A DNA stretch of 64,000 nt from Platanthera guangdongensis (Eukaryota; Streptophyta; Magnoliopsida; Asparagales; Orchidaceae): the NCBI GenBank assembly GCA_039583875.1, contig CM077165.1, positions 65,770,757-65,834,756 of the forward strand, in the 5' to 3' direction. Positions 11,460 through 23,752 of the stretch are shown one piece after another. Both the position numbers and the translations under genes were made by a program. Position 1 is the stretch's first letter; each line of letters begins with the position of its first letter. The notes beneath the pieces were generated by a model. The model had not been told where the DNA came from and searched no databases. It was given only the letters and a program-made list of their open reading frames with translations.

Positions 11460-12725
11460 ATGTCTAAGCGTCCAGTGACAAGGCAAACTCCCCAATCCGA
11501 GGGCGAGTCTTCGGGCGCGCAGAATAATGCGCTGATGGATAGTCTTCGCTAAAGTAATGAGGCTTTGACGAGGCAGGTGCAGGAGGTACAGTCCCAGCTC
11601 CAAGCTATGTCATCCGCGATGTCTGGGCTGGCACCAAGAGGACAAGAGATGGTTAGAGGTCCCACTAGTTCGACTCCTTCAGTGGCAGTGACACCCCCAG
11701 TTGTAGTTCCTCCTGCGATGACTTTCATCTCGCAGTTTCAGCGACTTGGACCACCGACGTATGATGGAAATGCAGACTTCGTAATCTTGGATGATTGGGT
11801 GATTACGTTGGAAGAAATGTTTGTGTATGCTGGTGTGACTGAGGACCAGAAGGTGATGCTTGCTGCCTCTCAACTGAAAGGGTTGGAGAAAGGTTGGTGG
11901 TTACGAGAAAAGGAAGGACTAGGGGCGGGCTGTTCGTGGGAAGTGTTTAAAGAACTTGTACGGCGCAAGTTTCTACCGGCAGTGGAACGGGACCGCCTGA
12001 TGAATGACTTCTTGTACTTGAAGCATAGGAAACTCACAGTGAGTGAGTATGAAATCGAGTTTAGCAAGTTAAGTCGGTTCGCTCCGAGCTTGGTGACTAC
12101 AGAAGCTGACCGAGTAAAGAGATTTCTTGGCGGACTCCGTAGCGACGTTCAGCAGTTCGCAAGTGCTTATGGAGCGACAAGTTACACTATGGTGGTTGAG
12201 GCGGCGTTGAAAGTAGAAGCTATCGAAAATGCCAAACAAAGAGGGCAGCAGATGAGGCAGGGCAAGAGACAGCTGGTGGGAGAGAAAATGTCCCACGAGT
12301 CAGACGTAAAGAAGAAGAAGGAACTATGTAGCTTCTGTGGCCGAGCCGGTCACCCGTTTGAAAAATGTTTCAAGCGGTTGGGAATGCAAAAGAAGGAGCA
12401 GGTGCACGCCATTCAGGGTGCGCCAACCAGAGACTTGGAGTGTACATTTTGTGGGAGAAGAGGTCATGATGTGAGCCGCTGTTGGGCCAAAGACAAGGTA
12501 TGCTTCCAGTGTGGCAGACCAGGACATCTTCGCGCAAGGTGCCCACAGGTGCAAGCTGTGTTGCAACCCGCACCACTCCAGGCTTTGCCTCCACCTCCGC
12601 GCTTGGACAAAGGCAAAGGGAAGTTGAATGTGGTCTCTTCAGAGGAAGCGCAGATGTCACTGCAGGTTATCTCAGGTTCGATTCAGTCCTCTGGTTCTCG
12701 TTTTGTGTATGCCTCTTATGTGTAG
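11460..12725 (+). CDS. gag: gag of element D (one in-frame TAA)
   Basis: Capsid and nucleocapsid precursor; it would assemble the cytoplasmic particle that packages element RNA. The ATG at 11460 is the first in frame after the leader. The frame is 422 codons long with one TAA at 11550-11552. The retrotransposon gag domain spans about 11750-12230. Unusually there are three CCHC zinc knuckles in a row, at about 12330-12372, 12438-12480 and 12510-12546, all with the C-x2-C-x4-H-x4-C spacing intact. A Pro-rich linker follows. Read without splicing, the frame ends at TAG 12723; the last 50 nt overlap the candidate intron at 12676. Translation after the TAA would need an internal start, so I regard this copy as probably defective. 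Confidence 0.85.
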
Positions 12726-12753
12726 TTCTTAGCATAGCATATATAACTTATAG
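12676..12753 (+). other. Candidate 78-nt intron at gag/pol junction of D
   Basis: Donor TCAG|GTTCG, acceptor ACTTATAG|GAAAC, U-rich interior. All in-frame stop codons between gag and pol (TAG 12723, TAG 12735, TAA 12741) lie inside it. Removal joins gag to the protease frame in phase, splitting one Gly codon. The size is within the normal plant range. Spliced RNA would give Gag-Pol, unspliced RNA Gag alone. No RNA evidence is available here. Confidence 0.5.
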
Positions 12754-15700
12754 GAAACTTTAAGGTAAAGAACCGTTGGGCGCGTGTTCTCTTTGATTCT
12801 GGCGCGACCCATTCCTTTGTGGCTCGAACCTTTCTGGATCGATATCATTTGACACCAGAGCGAGTGGGGAATGCGTTTTTGGTGAAATTTCCTTCCGGCG
12901 CTTCTGTGGTGGCTGACTGGGGTCTTCTTGATTGTCCCATTTTGTTGGGGGATTTCATAGCAAGAGTTGATTGCAAGGTGATCGATTTGGACGATTTTGA
13001 CGTCATTCTGGGCATGGACTGGTTAGCCCGTTATGATGCCGTCATCCAGTGCAGAGGAAAGCGCTTGGATTTCATCAAGGATGATGGTCAGCCAGGAAGT
13101 GTGTATGGTGATTCTTGTCAGGATTCTCCAGGGATTTTGGCGGTATGTGTTCGGACGTTGTTTATTTCCGACTGTTTTGCTTGTTTTGTCTCCGTTGTGG
13201 GGACTAGTGCTGTTTTGCCGCGTTTAGAGGAGATTTCTGTTGTGCGTGAATTTCCAGATGTTTTTCCTACTGACCTTCCTGGTCTACCCCCTAATCGTGA
13301 TGTCGAGTTTGTTATTGATTTGGAGCCGGGTACGCGACCGATTGCGAAAGCACCGTACAGAATGGCCCCGCGTGAGCTAGCAGAGTTGCGTACACAGTTG
13401 GATGACTTATTGGCAAAAGGGTTTATCCGGCCGAGTTCATCACCTTGGGGTGCACCGGTGTTATTTGTGAAGAAGAAAGATGGGTCGATGCGCCTTTGCA
13501 TCGATTACCGGGAGTTGAACAAGGTGACAATTAAAAATAAATACCCACTGCCAAGAATCGATGATTTGTTTGATCAACTGCGTGGCAGTTCTGTATTTTC
13601 GAAGATTGATCTCCGCTCGGGCTATCATCAGCTCAAGGTCCGGGAGTCTGATATTCCGCGGACTGCATTTCGATCACGACATGGTCATTTTGAATTCCTT
13701 GTGATGTTGTTTGGTTTGACCAACGCACCATCAGCCTTCATGGATATGATGAACAGGGTGTTCAAGGACTACTTGGATAAATTTGTGGTGGTTTTTATTG
13801 ATGATGTTCTTGTCTACTCCCGCAGTGCTGAGGAGCATGAACAGCATCTGCGATTAGTATTGGCCACTTTGCGAGATCAACGGTTATTCGCCAAGTTAAG
13901 CAAATGCGAGTTTTGGTTGCCGCAAGTTGCTTTTCTGGGTCATGTCATTAATCACCATGGTATTTCAGTGGATCCCGAAAAGATTTTTGCCGTCATGGAA
14001 TGGAGAAGACCGGAAACACCCAAGGAGATTCGAAGCTTCTTGGGCTTGGCCGGCTATTATCGCAGATTTGTCGAAGGTTTTGCGACGTTGGCCGCACCTT
14101 TGACTCGATTAACCCAGAATAATGTGGCGTTTGAGTGGAATGACAAGTGTGAGGTCTCATTCCTAGAACTCAAGAACAGGTTATGTACCGCTCCTGTGTT
14201 AATCTTGCCAACAGAAGGAAAGGATTATGAAGTGTTCGTGGATGCGTCGCACGTTGGACTTGGATGTGTGTTAATGCAAGACAAAAAGGTGATTGCGTAT
14301 GGGTCTCGGCAGTTGAAAATTCATGAAAAGAATTACCCAACGCATGATTTGGAGTTTGCAGCGGTGATATTTGCATTGAAGTTGTGGAGACACTTGTTAT
14401 ATGGTGCACAGTGTAAAATCTTTACAGATCATAAAAGCTTGAAGTATGTCTTCACGCAAAAAGAACTTAATTTGCGCCAACGGCGATGGATTGAGTATGT
14501 AGCTGATTATGATGTGGACATTCAGTATCATCCGGGAAAAGCGAATGTTGTAGCCGATGCTTTGAGTCGGAAGACGGGGAAATTATTTCATCTTTCCGTC
14601 GACCGTCTTGTAGAGGAATTTCTATTGATGGATATTGCGGTGGGCAAATATGACCCGCAAAGTCAGTCGGCAATAGAAGAACCGTCATGGCTGGTGCTTG
14701 CAAGACAACATCAAAAAGATGATCCTGATCTTTTACATTTATTTCTTCGGACTGCAAAGGATGAATTACCCGATTTTGCGATTGATGGTGCAGGCACGTT
14801 AAAGTATCGTGGGCGATTTTGTATTCCCGCGGTTGGGGATATTCGCGAGATGGTGTGTAAGGAAGCCCATGGCGCAAGTATGGCCTACCATCCATGCTCA
14901 ACAAAAATGTACCGTGATTTGAAACAAATTGTCTGGTGGTATGGAATGAAAAGAGATATAGCACAATTTGTCTCGGAATGTCATACGTGCAAGCGGGTGA
15001 AAGCTGATCATGGGAAGCCTGGTGGCAAGTTGACACCATTGGAGATTCCAACCTGGAAGTGGGAAAGCATCTCAACGGATTTTATTACCGGTTTACCAAG
15101 ATCTCCACGAGGACATGACTCCGTGTGGGTGATCGTGGATAGGTTGACCAAGTGTGCTCATTTCATACCCTTTAAGGTCAACTACCCGATGAAGACCATA
15201 GCGGAGCTCTATTTGAACGAGATCATCCGACTGTATGGTGTGCCTATGAATATCATTTCAGACCGAGATTCCCGCTTTACCTCTCGTTTTTGGCGCAGTC
15301 TACAAGAGGGTTTGGGGACAGATTTGCGATACTCCACGGCTTATCATCCTCAGACGAATGGCCAAACCGAAAGAGTAAATGAAATTGTAGAAGATATGAT
15401 TCGATGTTACATTCTTGAGTCTGGCGGAGCCTGGGATGAACGTTTGCAGCTTATGGAGTTCGCGTATAATAATAGCTATCAAGAAAGCTTGCAAATGGCT
15501 CCGTTCGAAGCGTTATATGGGCGACGATGTCGGACCCCACTCTTTTGGGCTGAGGTTGGCGAGCGGCCTTTGTTGGGGCCAGAGGCGCTCGAGGATATGG
15601 AAGTTGCAGTACGACTTATTCGGGAGAATCTCCGAATCGCCCAAGAGCGATATGAAAAGTATGCCAACCGACGAAGGTCGGAATTAGAATTTGCGGTGGG

Positions 15701-16112
15701 GGATTCTGTTTTCGTGAAAATCTCCCCAATGGTTGGGATTAAAAGGTTTGGAAAGGAGCGCAAATTAGACCCAAGATTTGTGGGTCCCTTCACGATTCTT
15801 GCGCGAGTTGGAGCATCCGCCTACAAACTGGAATTACCCGTAAACTTTCCTGGTGTTCACAATGTGTTTCATGTTAGCCAACTGCGCAAGTGTATGCGGA
15901 ATGACAAGCAAGTGTTAGACGTTGTTCCGCAATTAGCGCCCAACCTTTCTTATGAGGAGATGCCCATCCGCATATTGGACTCCCAAGATCGCGTGTTGCG
16001 GAAAAAGAAGATTCCTATGGTAAAGGTGCTATGGAAAAATCAGGATGTGGAAAGCGCGACGTGGGAACTCGAATCAATAATGAGGGCGGCTCATCCTCAT
16101 TTGTTCCCGTAG
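12754..16112 (+). CDS. pol: pol of element D: PR-RT-RNaseH-IN-chromodomain
   Basis: Replication polyprotein, open for more than 1,110 codons. There is no ATG at the start; the frame continues from gag across the candidate intron. The protease DSGATHSF motif has its catalytic Asp at 12795. The RT catalytic pair lies in FIDD at 13794-13805. RNase H runs from about 14225 to 14570 and ends in the VADALSR motif. The integrase HHCC zinc finger lies at about 14860-15000, and the core has its Asp residues near 15075 and 15255 and its Glu in the [10 protein letters not shown] segment at about 15355-15385. A chromodomain occupies about 15960-16110. The segment usually reading VMPFG reads VMLFG near 13710. 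No stop or frameshift was found. The gene would supply protein in trans even if gag is dead. Confidence 0.93.
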
Positions 16113-16207
16113 ATAATCTGGTATGTGACTTGGTGTTTGATTGCATTCATGGTTTTAATTGGATTTGTGAAAGTTTCGAGGGGAAACGTTTTGTTAGGGG
16201 GAGTGAT
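16113..16207 (+). other. 3' untranslated region and polypurine tract of D
   Basis: A short spacer after pol ends in taggggGAGTGAT at 16195-16207, directly before the 3' LTR. This is the expected plus-strand primer. Confidence 0.8.
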
Positions 16208-18804
16208 TGTAATGCCCCGGATTTTTTGATTACGTACGCATGATAGGCGTTACGTTGGTTTTGACTGTAGTTTGAGCATGGTTTTTCCCGCGGGCTTGTG
16301 AGTGGCTGTTTTGTTTGCCAAGTTGCACGATTCCCCAACAAACCGGAGTCCATATGAGGGACTCGGTGAGGCCTCTTAGGGAATGCTTGCACTTTTTCGC
16401 GCCCGGGTAATGTAGCTCAAAATAAATTGCTGGTTCAGGAAACAAAAAAGGGTAAAAAGTGCTTCAGGCAAAAATGGTCTAGGACGTCTCAGAAACATTT
16501 TTCACAAAAGGGAAAAATGGTCGTTTTTGTGCTAGACACGCCCCTTGACACGGGCGTGACCCAGGCCGTGACCTGGGCGTGACCTTGACTCGACGAGTTT
16601 TTCTTGCGTCAAGTTGAGCTCGACGAATGGGGTACACGCCCCGTGACACGGGCGTGTCACGGGCCGTGTCCCGCTTCGTCGAGTGTCGAGTGTCGATCGT
16701 CGAGTATCGAGCGTCGAGTATCGAGTGTCGAGTCGTCGAGAGAGGGGACACGGCCTGTGACACGGGCGTGTCACAGGGCGTGTCAGGCTGGGTCGAGTGT
16801 CGACCCTTTTTGTCGACGAGGTGTCGAGACACGGGTTACACGCCCTAGGTCACGGGCGTGACCGACCCGTCACGGACGTGTACCCGGCCGTGTACCGTGT
16901 GGATAAACTTTGATTTGCCGACTTTCGGCGCCGCTATAGGTACACGCCCTGTGTCACGGGCGTGACACAGGGCGTGACCGTCCCGAAAATCGAATTTTTC
17001 CAGTTTTTTTGTGCCGTTCATTTCCTTGATTCTGCATCGAACGGTTCAGCTTTGTTCTGGAGGAAATAAGTCCGACACAGAGCTTTGTATGTCTCATTTT
17101 CTTCTTTTCATCTTCATCTTCTTCTTCTTCATTCCCAAAGAGAAAGCAAGAGAGCAAGGGAGCAAGCAAGGCAAGGAAAGGGGAGAGCAGCCGTCGCGGC
17201 ATCGTCTCGGTTCAGGCAAGCGGTGTTCTCCACCCTTGCCAATCTTCGTACTTGATTCAATTTTCCATTTGTCTAGCTTGAGATCTTGTGTTGAATTTTT
17301 CTTTATTAGCCTTAGTCTTTCAATTCCCCTTAGTTTGTTCTTCTTGATTCAAATTCTGATCAATACTCTTATTTTCCCATGATCAATACTCTTGTGTTAT
17401 GCTAATTCCCTATGCTATGTCCCTGTGCTAAATGACCTTGCTCTCCCATGTTTAGTTTTGTTGGTATCAAGTCTATGCTAGATTAATTCATGTAGCTAAT
17501 TCGGTTCATATTCATGTAACCTATCTCGTAGAGGTGATTTTTCCTTGGTCAATTCAAACTCTATCATGTGATTTTATTTTGATACAAAGCATGTGATTTT
17601 TATGGGATGAAGGCATTAAACGCTACGTTGGCAATTGGTAGTCGTGTGTAAGGGCGATGAAAGGAGCGTGTTACCTTGGGTTATGGGGCGTTTTGCGAGG
17701 CGAATTTGTGAACCATGGCAGGAGCGTTTGTGTGAGAATTTTGCAAGGGGTGGTGTGGTTTCAGCCTGTGGCCACCGGGTTTTGTTTTTGTGGTTAGAGA
17801 GACCACTTGGGCCCCGATTTGGGCTGGTTTTGTTTGGTGCGTTCCACTTTAGGGCCGCCACCGGTAAGACCCTTGCGAAATTGAACTTAACCGCTGCTTA
17901 TGCTTCACTTGTCTAGTAGGTTCTTGTCCTATGAATGATGGAATGGGCATGTGTTTTGCCTTTTGCTCCTGCGGGTTGAGCAGGATTTGATGAACTTGTA
18001 CGCACTTGGTGCGTTTGGCATGGATTGTGGTGCGTTTTCCACTTGTTTTGTTCACTCATGTTACTTTATGAAACATCTCTGTGGGGTCGGTAAGCCCCTT
18101 CGTTAAAATATATGACATTTATGCTCTCTTTTTGTATAGCTTGGTTGATTGCTGAGGTATTCTTTCTTGAATGCCTCAGGTGCAGGTTGTAGCCGGTTGA
18201 GCGGCTAGGTTGGTTGGTGGCGTTTCCTGGGAACTAGCCGAGCATTCATAGCGAGGTAGTTCTTCTTTTTGTTGTACAGACATACATGTGCCCCAATGGG
18301 TTCGTGTCAGCTTGTTGGCGCCCATTGGTGGTTTTCTTTTGTGTAAATATGAACTAGACTGCTAATGTAACTCATTTGGATGGAATGATATGTACCTGCT
18401 TTTGGGATGGTTTTCTAGTAGGTTGCATTAGCTATTTTGACTAATGATATGTACTATTGTATATCATGCATACATGTTTTGTTTAACTAACACATACTTT
18501 TCAAATGACGTAAACAAAGAGGAGTTCTTATAGTAGTATCACTCTAGACTGCATATAGGAGCTCATCATAAATAAACAAAGTATTTCCGCCGCGTACAAA
18601 GACAATTTTACTATCTAAGGCCGAGGGATACGGCCATTTAATCCAAAAGTTTTCCTGCATGTAACTATTGAATTTCAACTTGTAAAGTCAGCGTCAAGAG
18701 TTGCCCGAGCGTGTGCAGTTATCCCCTGTACGACGTGGCATCATAACCCGTAGTTCCTCTTGCTCTGATACGATATGCTCGTTGAGGAAATGCGGGTTGT
18801 GACA
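16208..18804 (+). repeat. 3' LTR of element D
   Basis: Same length and nearly the same sequence as 8207-10803; it starts TGTAATGCCCC and ends TTGTGACA. Confidence 0.97.
16541..16973. repeat. CAC-GGGC-GTG hairpin array in 3' LTR of D
   Basis: Copy of the array at 8540-8972. The last hairpin is longer here: GCCCTGTGTCAC / GTGACACAGGGC forms a perfect 12-bp stem at about 16946-16973, because the 3' copy has C where the 5' copy has T. Confidence 0.9.
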
Positions 18805-18809
18805 ATCAG
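18805..18809. repeat. Target-site duplication of D, right copy
   Basis: atcag directly after the 3' LTR of D, matching 8202-8206. Confidence 0.95.
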
Positions 18810-18955
18810 CTTGACGAACTTGGAGGGCGGAATAGGCAAGTTATCTCCAGAATGCAATTCACTGAGCTCTGGTCGACGAACAAGATCTCTCAGCTCGACG
18901 AACTTGGAGCTCCGGCCGACGAAATATGTTATATGGTCGACGATTTCTGTTGCAT
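18810..18955. repeat. GTCGACGA array in LTR B
   Basis: Repeated half-sites of the type gacgaac, gtcgacga and ctcgacga alternate with gagctc. It is related to the denser 21-bp dyads of element C. Confidence 0.7.
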
Positions 18956-19878
18956 TTCCAGACTTAGAATTTTCCTCATTTTCTGTCCTTATTTCATATA
19001 TTATTTAGCAATAATTTCCTGAGTAATTAATGCTCATATTCTCTGAATATAACTGTTATTGGCAGCATTAATTATGGTCTTCATCAGGTTAATTACTTGC
19101 ATAATTAATTGGGACAGTTGGGGAAACTCATAAAAGCAAATATTCACCAGCCGATTTTCATTCTCCACGCAGTCAGCAATCAATGCAGACAATTCAAAAT
19201 TCAAAGGAGAATTTGATAGAGAATATAAAAGATATTTTTCTTTTTTCATTCGGAAGATATAGAAGTACAGTGATATAGATCCAGAGATTATATAAAAAAT
19301 CTCTCAGACATTCTCTGTCCATAAAACACTTTGTTTTCTCTTTGATCTTACTGAAGAAGAAGAACAACAATCATTATCAAGAGTCTTCATCAACTTCAAC
19401 TCCAGGAGCTTTCAAGGACAATAATCTCTTAATCAGTCAAAAGTTTCTGGATCATCTCAAATCAAGGCTGAAGACCTACACCCTGTGCAAGGCTTCAAGT
19501 GATTTCTGAAGAAGTCTTGACAATTGCAATCCACTAAGTCTTCTTAGTTGTTTGAGAAAGAGAAGACAACATAAAATCTCACTCCCCCCTCCAGTATAAA
19601 GGGTTTATAAACTCCCTTCAAAAGTTTATTTTGGTTTTTGGGCACCTGATAAAAAGCTCAAAGGGTTGTGAGATCTCCATAGAAATAGATCTTGTGGTGG
19701 CAGTCACCTGATATATTGTTGTGTTGTGTTAGAGTAGATTAACTTACACTGTTTTTCCTTTCTGTTAATATTGGTATCACTTATTCTTTACTCTGATAAT
19801 ATTAAAAACATCCAAAAAGTTTTATTACTATATTCACCCCCACCTCTAGAGTAAATCAGATTTAACCCCTATCTTTCA
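18810..19878 (+). repeat. 5' LTR of element B, second part
   Basis: Continues from 8206 once element D is removed. It ends ATCTTTCA at 19878 before the primer site, exactly as in element C. A TATA box (TATAAAAGA) lies at 19224-19232, and a GTCGACGAA-type array at 18810-18955 lies upstream of it. Confidence 0.85.
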
Positions 19879-19880
19879 AT

Positions 19881-19892
19881 TGGTATTAGAGC
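19881..19892 (+). promoter_or_regulatory. Primer-binding site of B
   Basis: tggtattagagc, an iMet-type site with one change from tggtatcagagc, 2 nt after the LTR. Confidence 0.85.
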
Positions 19893-19985
19893 GTTGTTCC
19901 TTTGGTTGTACAAGCTAACACTTGAACCAATAGATCGTTTGTTAGATCTGATCTTCATTCCTCCTAATTTTGATTATTTCACAGC

Positions 19986-22100
19986 ATGGCACAGAAAAAA
20001 GATTATGCAAACACCAAACCTCCAGTTTGTAACTTGAATAAAATTACAATCTAGAAGGCAAGAATTAGACTTTATATGAATTCAATTGATGAGGACATAT
20101 ATACTTCTATTTTGATAGGTCCTCCTCAACCAACAGTTGTTACTACATCTACTTCAACTTCAAGCACACATGTTTTTCCACCACCTGAGTGGACAGATGC
20201 TCAGAAAAAGGCAAAGATTGCAGATGCAAAGGCCATGAATATATTGGCTCAGACTATATCAGATGGCATATTTCAGAAAGTGACTGAATGCACATATGCA
20301 AAAGCCATATGGGACTCTCTAAACCATGTGGTTGTTGGATCAGCTGATGAGAGGAGAGATAGAAGATCAACTCTTATCTCCCAGTATGAGAACTTTAAGA
20401 AGGAAGAATCAGAATCGGTTAGTGACAAGTACAACAGATTAAGTTCAATTATAGTGAGCTGAAGACCTTAGACAAAGACATCTCTCTCACTAAGGCGAAT
20501 GACAAAATCCTAACGTGTTTCCCCAGCACTTGGTATTCCAGGATATGGCTAATTAAGGAGGCCAGAAGCTTGAATGAGATTTCCACAGAATCTCACTTGG
20601 GAAAACTCATATCTTATGAGCAGTTGATCAAGTACAGAGAAGCTGTAGAACAGAAGACTCTTCCAACAACAAGAAAGGAGCAGAACACAACCTTTAAATA
20701 TACAAAAGAAACTCAAGCTCCAACATCAAATGAAGAACTGCTGAGTCTCTTAGCCAAGAGATTCTACAAAATGGCAAAGATGGATTTCAGGAGAAAGTCA
20801 TCCAGACATGATGACAAACTCAGGTATGACAAAACACCCACTAAGAAAATTGTTTGCTTTGGGTGCAGGAAACCAGGACACTTCATTTCAGAATGTCCTG
20901 AAAATAAAAAGAAGGAGAAAAGAAAAGGAAAAGACTCAAGGTAGCATCACTACAGCAAGCGTTCCTCCAGCAACCACAAGAGAAAAGAAAAGTGCTTTGT
21001 GGCTGAGACCTAGAGTGATACTGAAGAAGAATCTTCATCTTCTAGCTCCAGTGAAGAGGAAGAAGAAGCTAAGGTAAGGGAAGTTTCCCTTATGGCTATT
21101 AATGCCTCCTGCAGTCCATCAGATGCTGAGGAACAAACAGAATAATAAGAAAATGAAGATTCTTGTGAATCAGAGGAAGATCAGGTACTATCTTCCTTTG
21201 ATTACAATTCTGATAGTTTTAAAACTGAATTTAAATCAATGTGTATAAATTTAATAAATTCTGAAAAACAAATTAAAACACCCAAGGAAAAATTAACTTA
21301 TCATGAAAACCTTCTCTTAAAATATTAAGTTAAAAGTTGAATTAACTCTAGCTCAAGAACAAATAATATCATTAAAATCTTAATTAACTGAGGCTAGGAA
21401 ACTCGAAGAATCCCTAAATAGCAGAAGCATTAAGTTTATGGACATCACAAGCATAGTGAATGGCAGGTTAAATGACAAGCTAGGCTTATGTGCTTCATCA
21501 AGCCAACCCCCACTAATCCAGAAGAATATATTGTCAACTCCAATTAAATTTGTCTCAGAAACGGGAAAAGAGAAGATGGAAAATGATAATAATGATAAAC
21601 CATCTGAATTAAAACCAAAGAATAAGAAAAGGAAACAGAATAAGAAAAATCATAACTACAACAATGTTCAATAGATTTCATCGAACTCTGACCGACGAAA
21701 TGTGTACAGTTCATCGAACTCCAGTCGATGAACTCCGAACGCAAACTTTCACTATAACTATTCGTTGAACTACGATCGACGAAACTAGTATGGTTCGTCG
21801 AGCAGAGATCGATGATTTTGGGGCCCAGAGAATGACTACTTTCATTCTCTGAATGGAGTTCTACGAACTCATCGCCATTCATTGAACTCAGATCGATGAA
21901 CTTACTTGAATTCGTCGAACCCAAATCAAGTTAACAGAAACTTTAATTCTTCTAAAACTTAAAATCAACCAAGATCTTCTTTTAATCAATTTAAACAATT
22001 GATTATACCACCTAGAAGATATCACCCTTTAGGTTATAAATGTCAGCCGGAATATTCTTATATCTCTAGTTTCAGTTATTTGAAGATAGAAAGACCCAAG
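19986..22100 (+). pseudogene. gag of element B (decayed)
   Basis: ATG at 19986 aligns with that of element C. Capsid region 19986-20760; intact CCHC knuckle at about 20850-20895; Lys-rich, then Ser/Glu-rich regions; and a 3' segment 21677-21935 made of the GTCGA repeats. Defects include TAG at 20052 in a Trp position conserved in C, a frameshift near 20452, and stops near 20943, 21144, 21326 and 21673. It is followed by the GT-AG segment at 22101. It is not functional. Confidence 0.85.
21677..21935. repeat. GTCGA dyad array inside gag of B
   Basis: Imperfect copies of tcgtcgaactc...gatcgacga occur in the 3' part of the gag region, in the same relative place as the array at 31762-31985 in element C. 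Confidence 0.75.
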
Positions 22101-22139
22101 GTAACCTGGGTCAAGAATAGCTAATCTATTTCTTTGCAG
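22101..22139 (+). other. GT-AG segment at gag/pol junction of B (39 nt)
   Basis: AAG|GTAACC ... TCTTTGCAG|GTG. It contains the TAA that ends gag at 22122. Because 39 is a multiple of three, gag and pol are in one frame with this single stop between them. Confidence 0.4.
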
Positions 22140-23752
22140 GTGAAATACTATCCCACCACAGAGGAACAGTGGTATCTGGATAGTGGTTGTTCGAAACACA
22201 TCACTTGAAACAAGGACAACCTAATTAACTTCAAGTCAAAGTTAGGACCAAAAGTAATATTTGGTGACTCTAATTGTGGCAAGACTGAAGGCTATGGAAA
22301 AGTCAAGATTGGGGTAGTCACCTTCAGGAAGGTTGCATATGTAAATGTACTAAAGCATAATCTCATCTCCACAAGTCAGTTATGTGATGAAAGGTTTCAA
22401 GTATCCTTTAATAAGACTTCCTGCATTATTACTTCTTTAAATAACCATGTAGTTTTGACTGACACTAGAGTAGGAAACATTTACATAGTTGACTTCCAGT
22501 CAGCTAAATATGAAATATGCTTATTTAATAAAACTAGCAATAATAATGACCTTTGGCATAGGAGATTAGGACATGTAAATCTGAAAAATATTGCCCAACT
22601 ATCTAGGGACAATCTTGTTAGAGGATTGCCTTCTTGTCCCTACAAGAAGAAAAGCCTTTGCAATGCTTGTCAATTAGGCAAAGAAAGTAAAAGTATTTTT
22701 AAATCAGTAAATAAAAGTGACTCACCTAGAATATTGTACTAACAACATATGGACCTTTTTGGCCTTATTGCAGTAAAAAGTCTAGGAGGGAAATCTTATA
22801 CTTTAGTGATTGTAGATGACTTCTCTAGATTGACTTGGGTATTCTTTCCGAGATCTAAGTTTGATAACATCAAGGTTCTTTCAGATTTTCTCAAGAACAT
22901 ACAAATTGAGTCCCCTACTCCAGTTTCATTGATCAGAAGTGATCATGTTACTGAGTTTGAGTTGCTTCTTATGCACAAGTTCTGTGAGAAGGAAGGTATC
23001 TGGCATGACTTCTCAGCTCCTAGAACACCTCAACAAAATGGGGTTGCAGAAAGGAAGAATAGAACCCTGATTGAATCTGCAGGCACATTACTTGCAGATG
23101 CTCATTTGCCCCTATCCTTTTGGGCAGAGGCTGCGAGCATAGCAAATTATGTACTGAATAGAAGTCTTATACACAAACTTAAGAATAAGACTCCTTATGA
23201 TCTACTTACAGGAAAGAAACCTAAAGTAGACTATTTTAAAATATTTGGTTGCATGTGTTACATGCACAACAATAATAAGAAACACATTAGAAAATTTGAA
23301 GACAAGGCTGAAATGGGAAATTTTCTTGGATATTCCAAAGTAAGCAAGGCTTATAGGGTCTTTAATAAATCTACCATGAAAATTGAAGAATCTGTACATA
23401 TTTCATTTGATGAAACTAACATGTTTTACAAGGAGAAAGAAATTTCTACTAGTGATTCTTTGCAGGAACAATATTTGTATGAGAAGCTGAATGAATTAAC
23501 CCTCACCAATGAGGTTGTTAGCCATCCTTATCCACATATTGTTAAAGATAGTGAAGATGAAAACAGTGAAATCAGTGAAGAACCCCCAACAGCTACTATA
23601 ATTCCACATGAGGAATTTATTCCCCAAACTGTTGCTCAACCAACTCCACCTACTGAATTTGTCACACTTAGGGATCACCCTGCATCTCAAGTGATTGGAG
23701 ACATTTCAGTTGGTATGTAGACCAGAAATCAACTCAACCAAGACTTGATGCA
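22140..23752 (+). pseudogene. pol of element B, first part: PR, IN, RT start
   Basis: The protease DSG motif is near 22180. The GAG-pre-integrase zinc-binding region is at about 22545-22690. The integrase core contains the [17 protein letters not shown] motif at about 23025-23075. An acidic linker before RT follows. Stops lie at TGA 22207, TAA 22740 and TAG 23718. The frame is cut after 23752 by element E and resumes at 43453. Confidence 0.85.
23748..23752. repeat. Target-site duplication of E, left copy
   Basis: atgca directly before the left LTR of E, repeated at 43448-43452. Confidence 0.93.

Larger units (their letters stand above)
8207..18804 (+). mobile_element. Element D: Tekay-type Ty3/gypsy chromovirus, full length
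   Basis: Full-length element of 10,598 bp with two 2,597-bp LTRs, a perfect 5-bp target duplication (atcag), an iMet primer site, gag, pol in the gypsy order PR-RT-RNaseH-IN, a C-terminal chromodomain and a polypurine tract. The LTR terminus TGTAACGCCCC, LTR size and chromodomain point to the Tekay/Del lineage. The two LTRs differ by roughly three dozen substitutions with no length change, by eye about 1.5%. Its insertion interrupts only the LTR of B. It is the most intact gypsy element here; the one clear defect is a TAA early in gag. Confidence 0.95.

Noticed and set aside
14467..15075. 202-codon minus-strand frame within pol of D
   Set aside because: Shadow of the pol reading frame.
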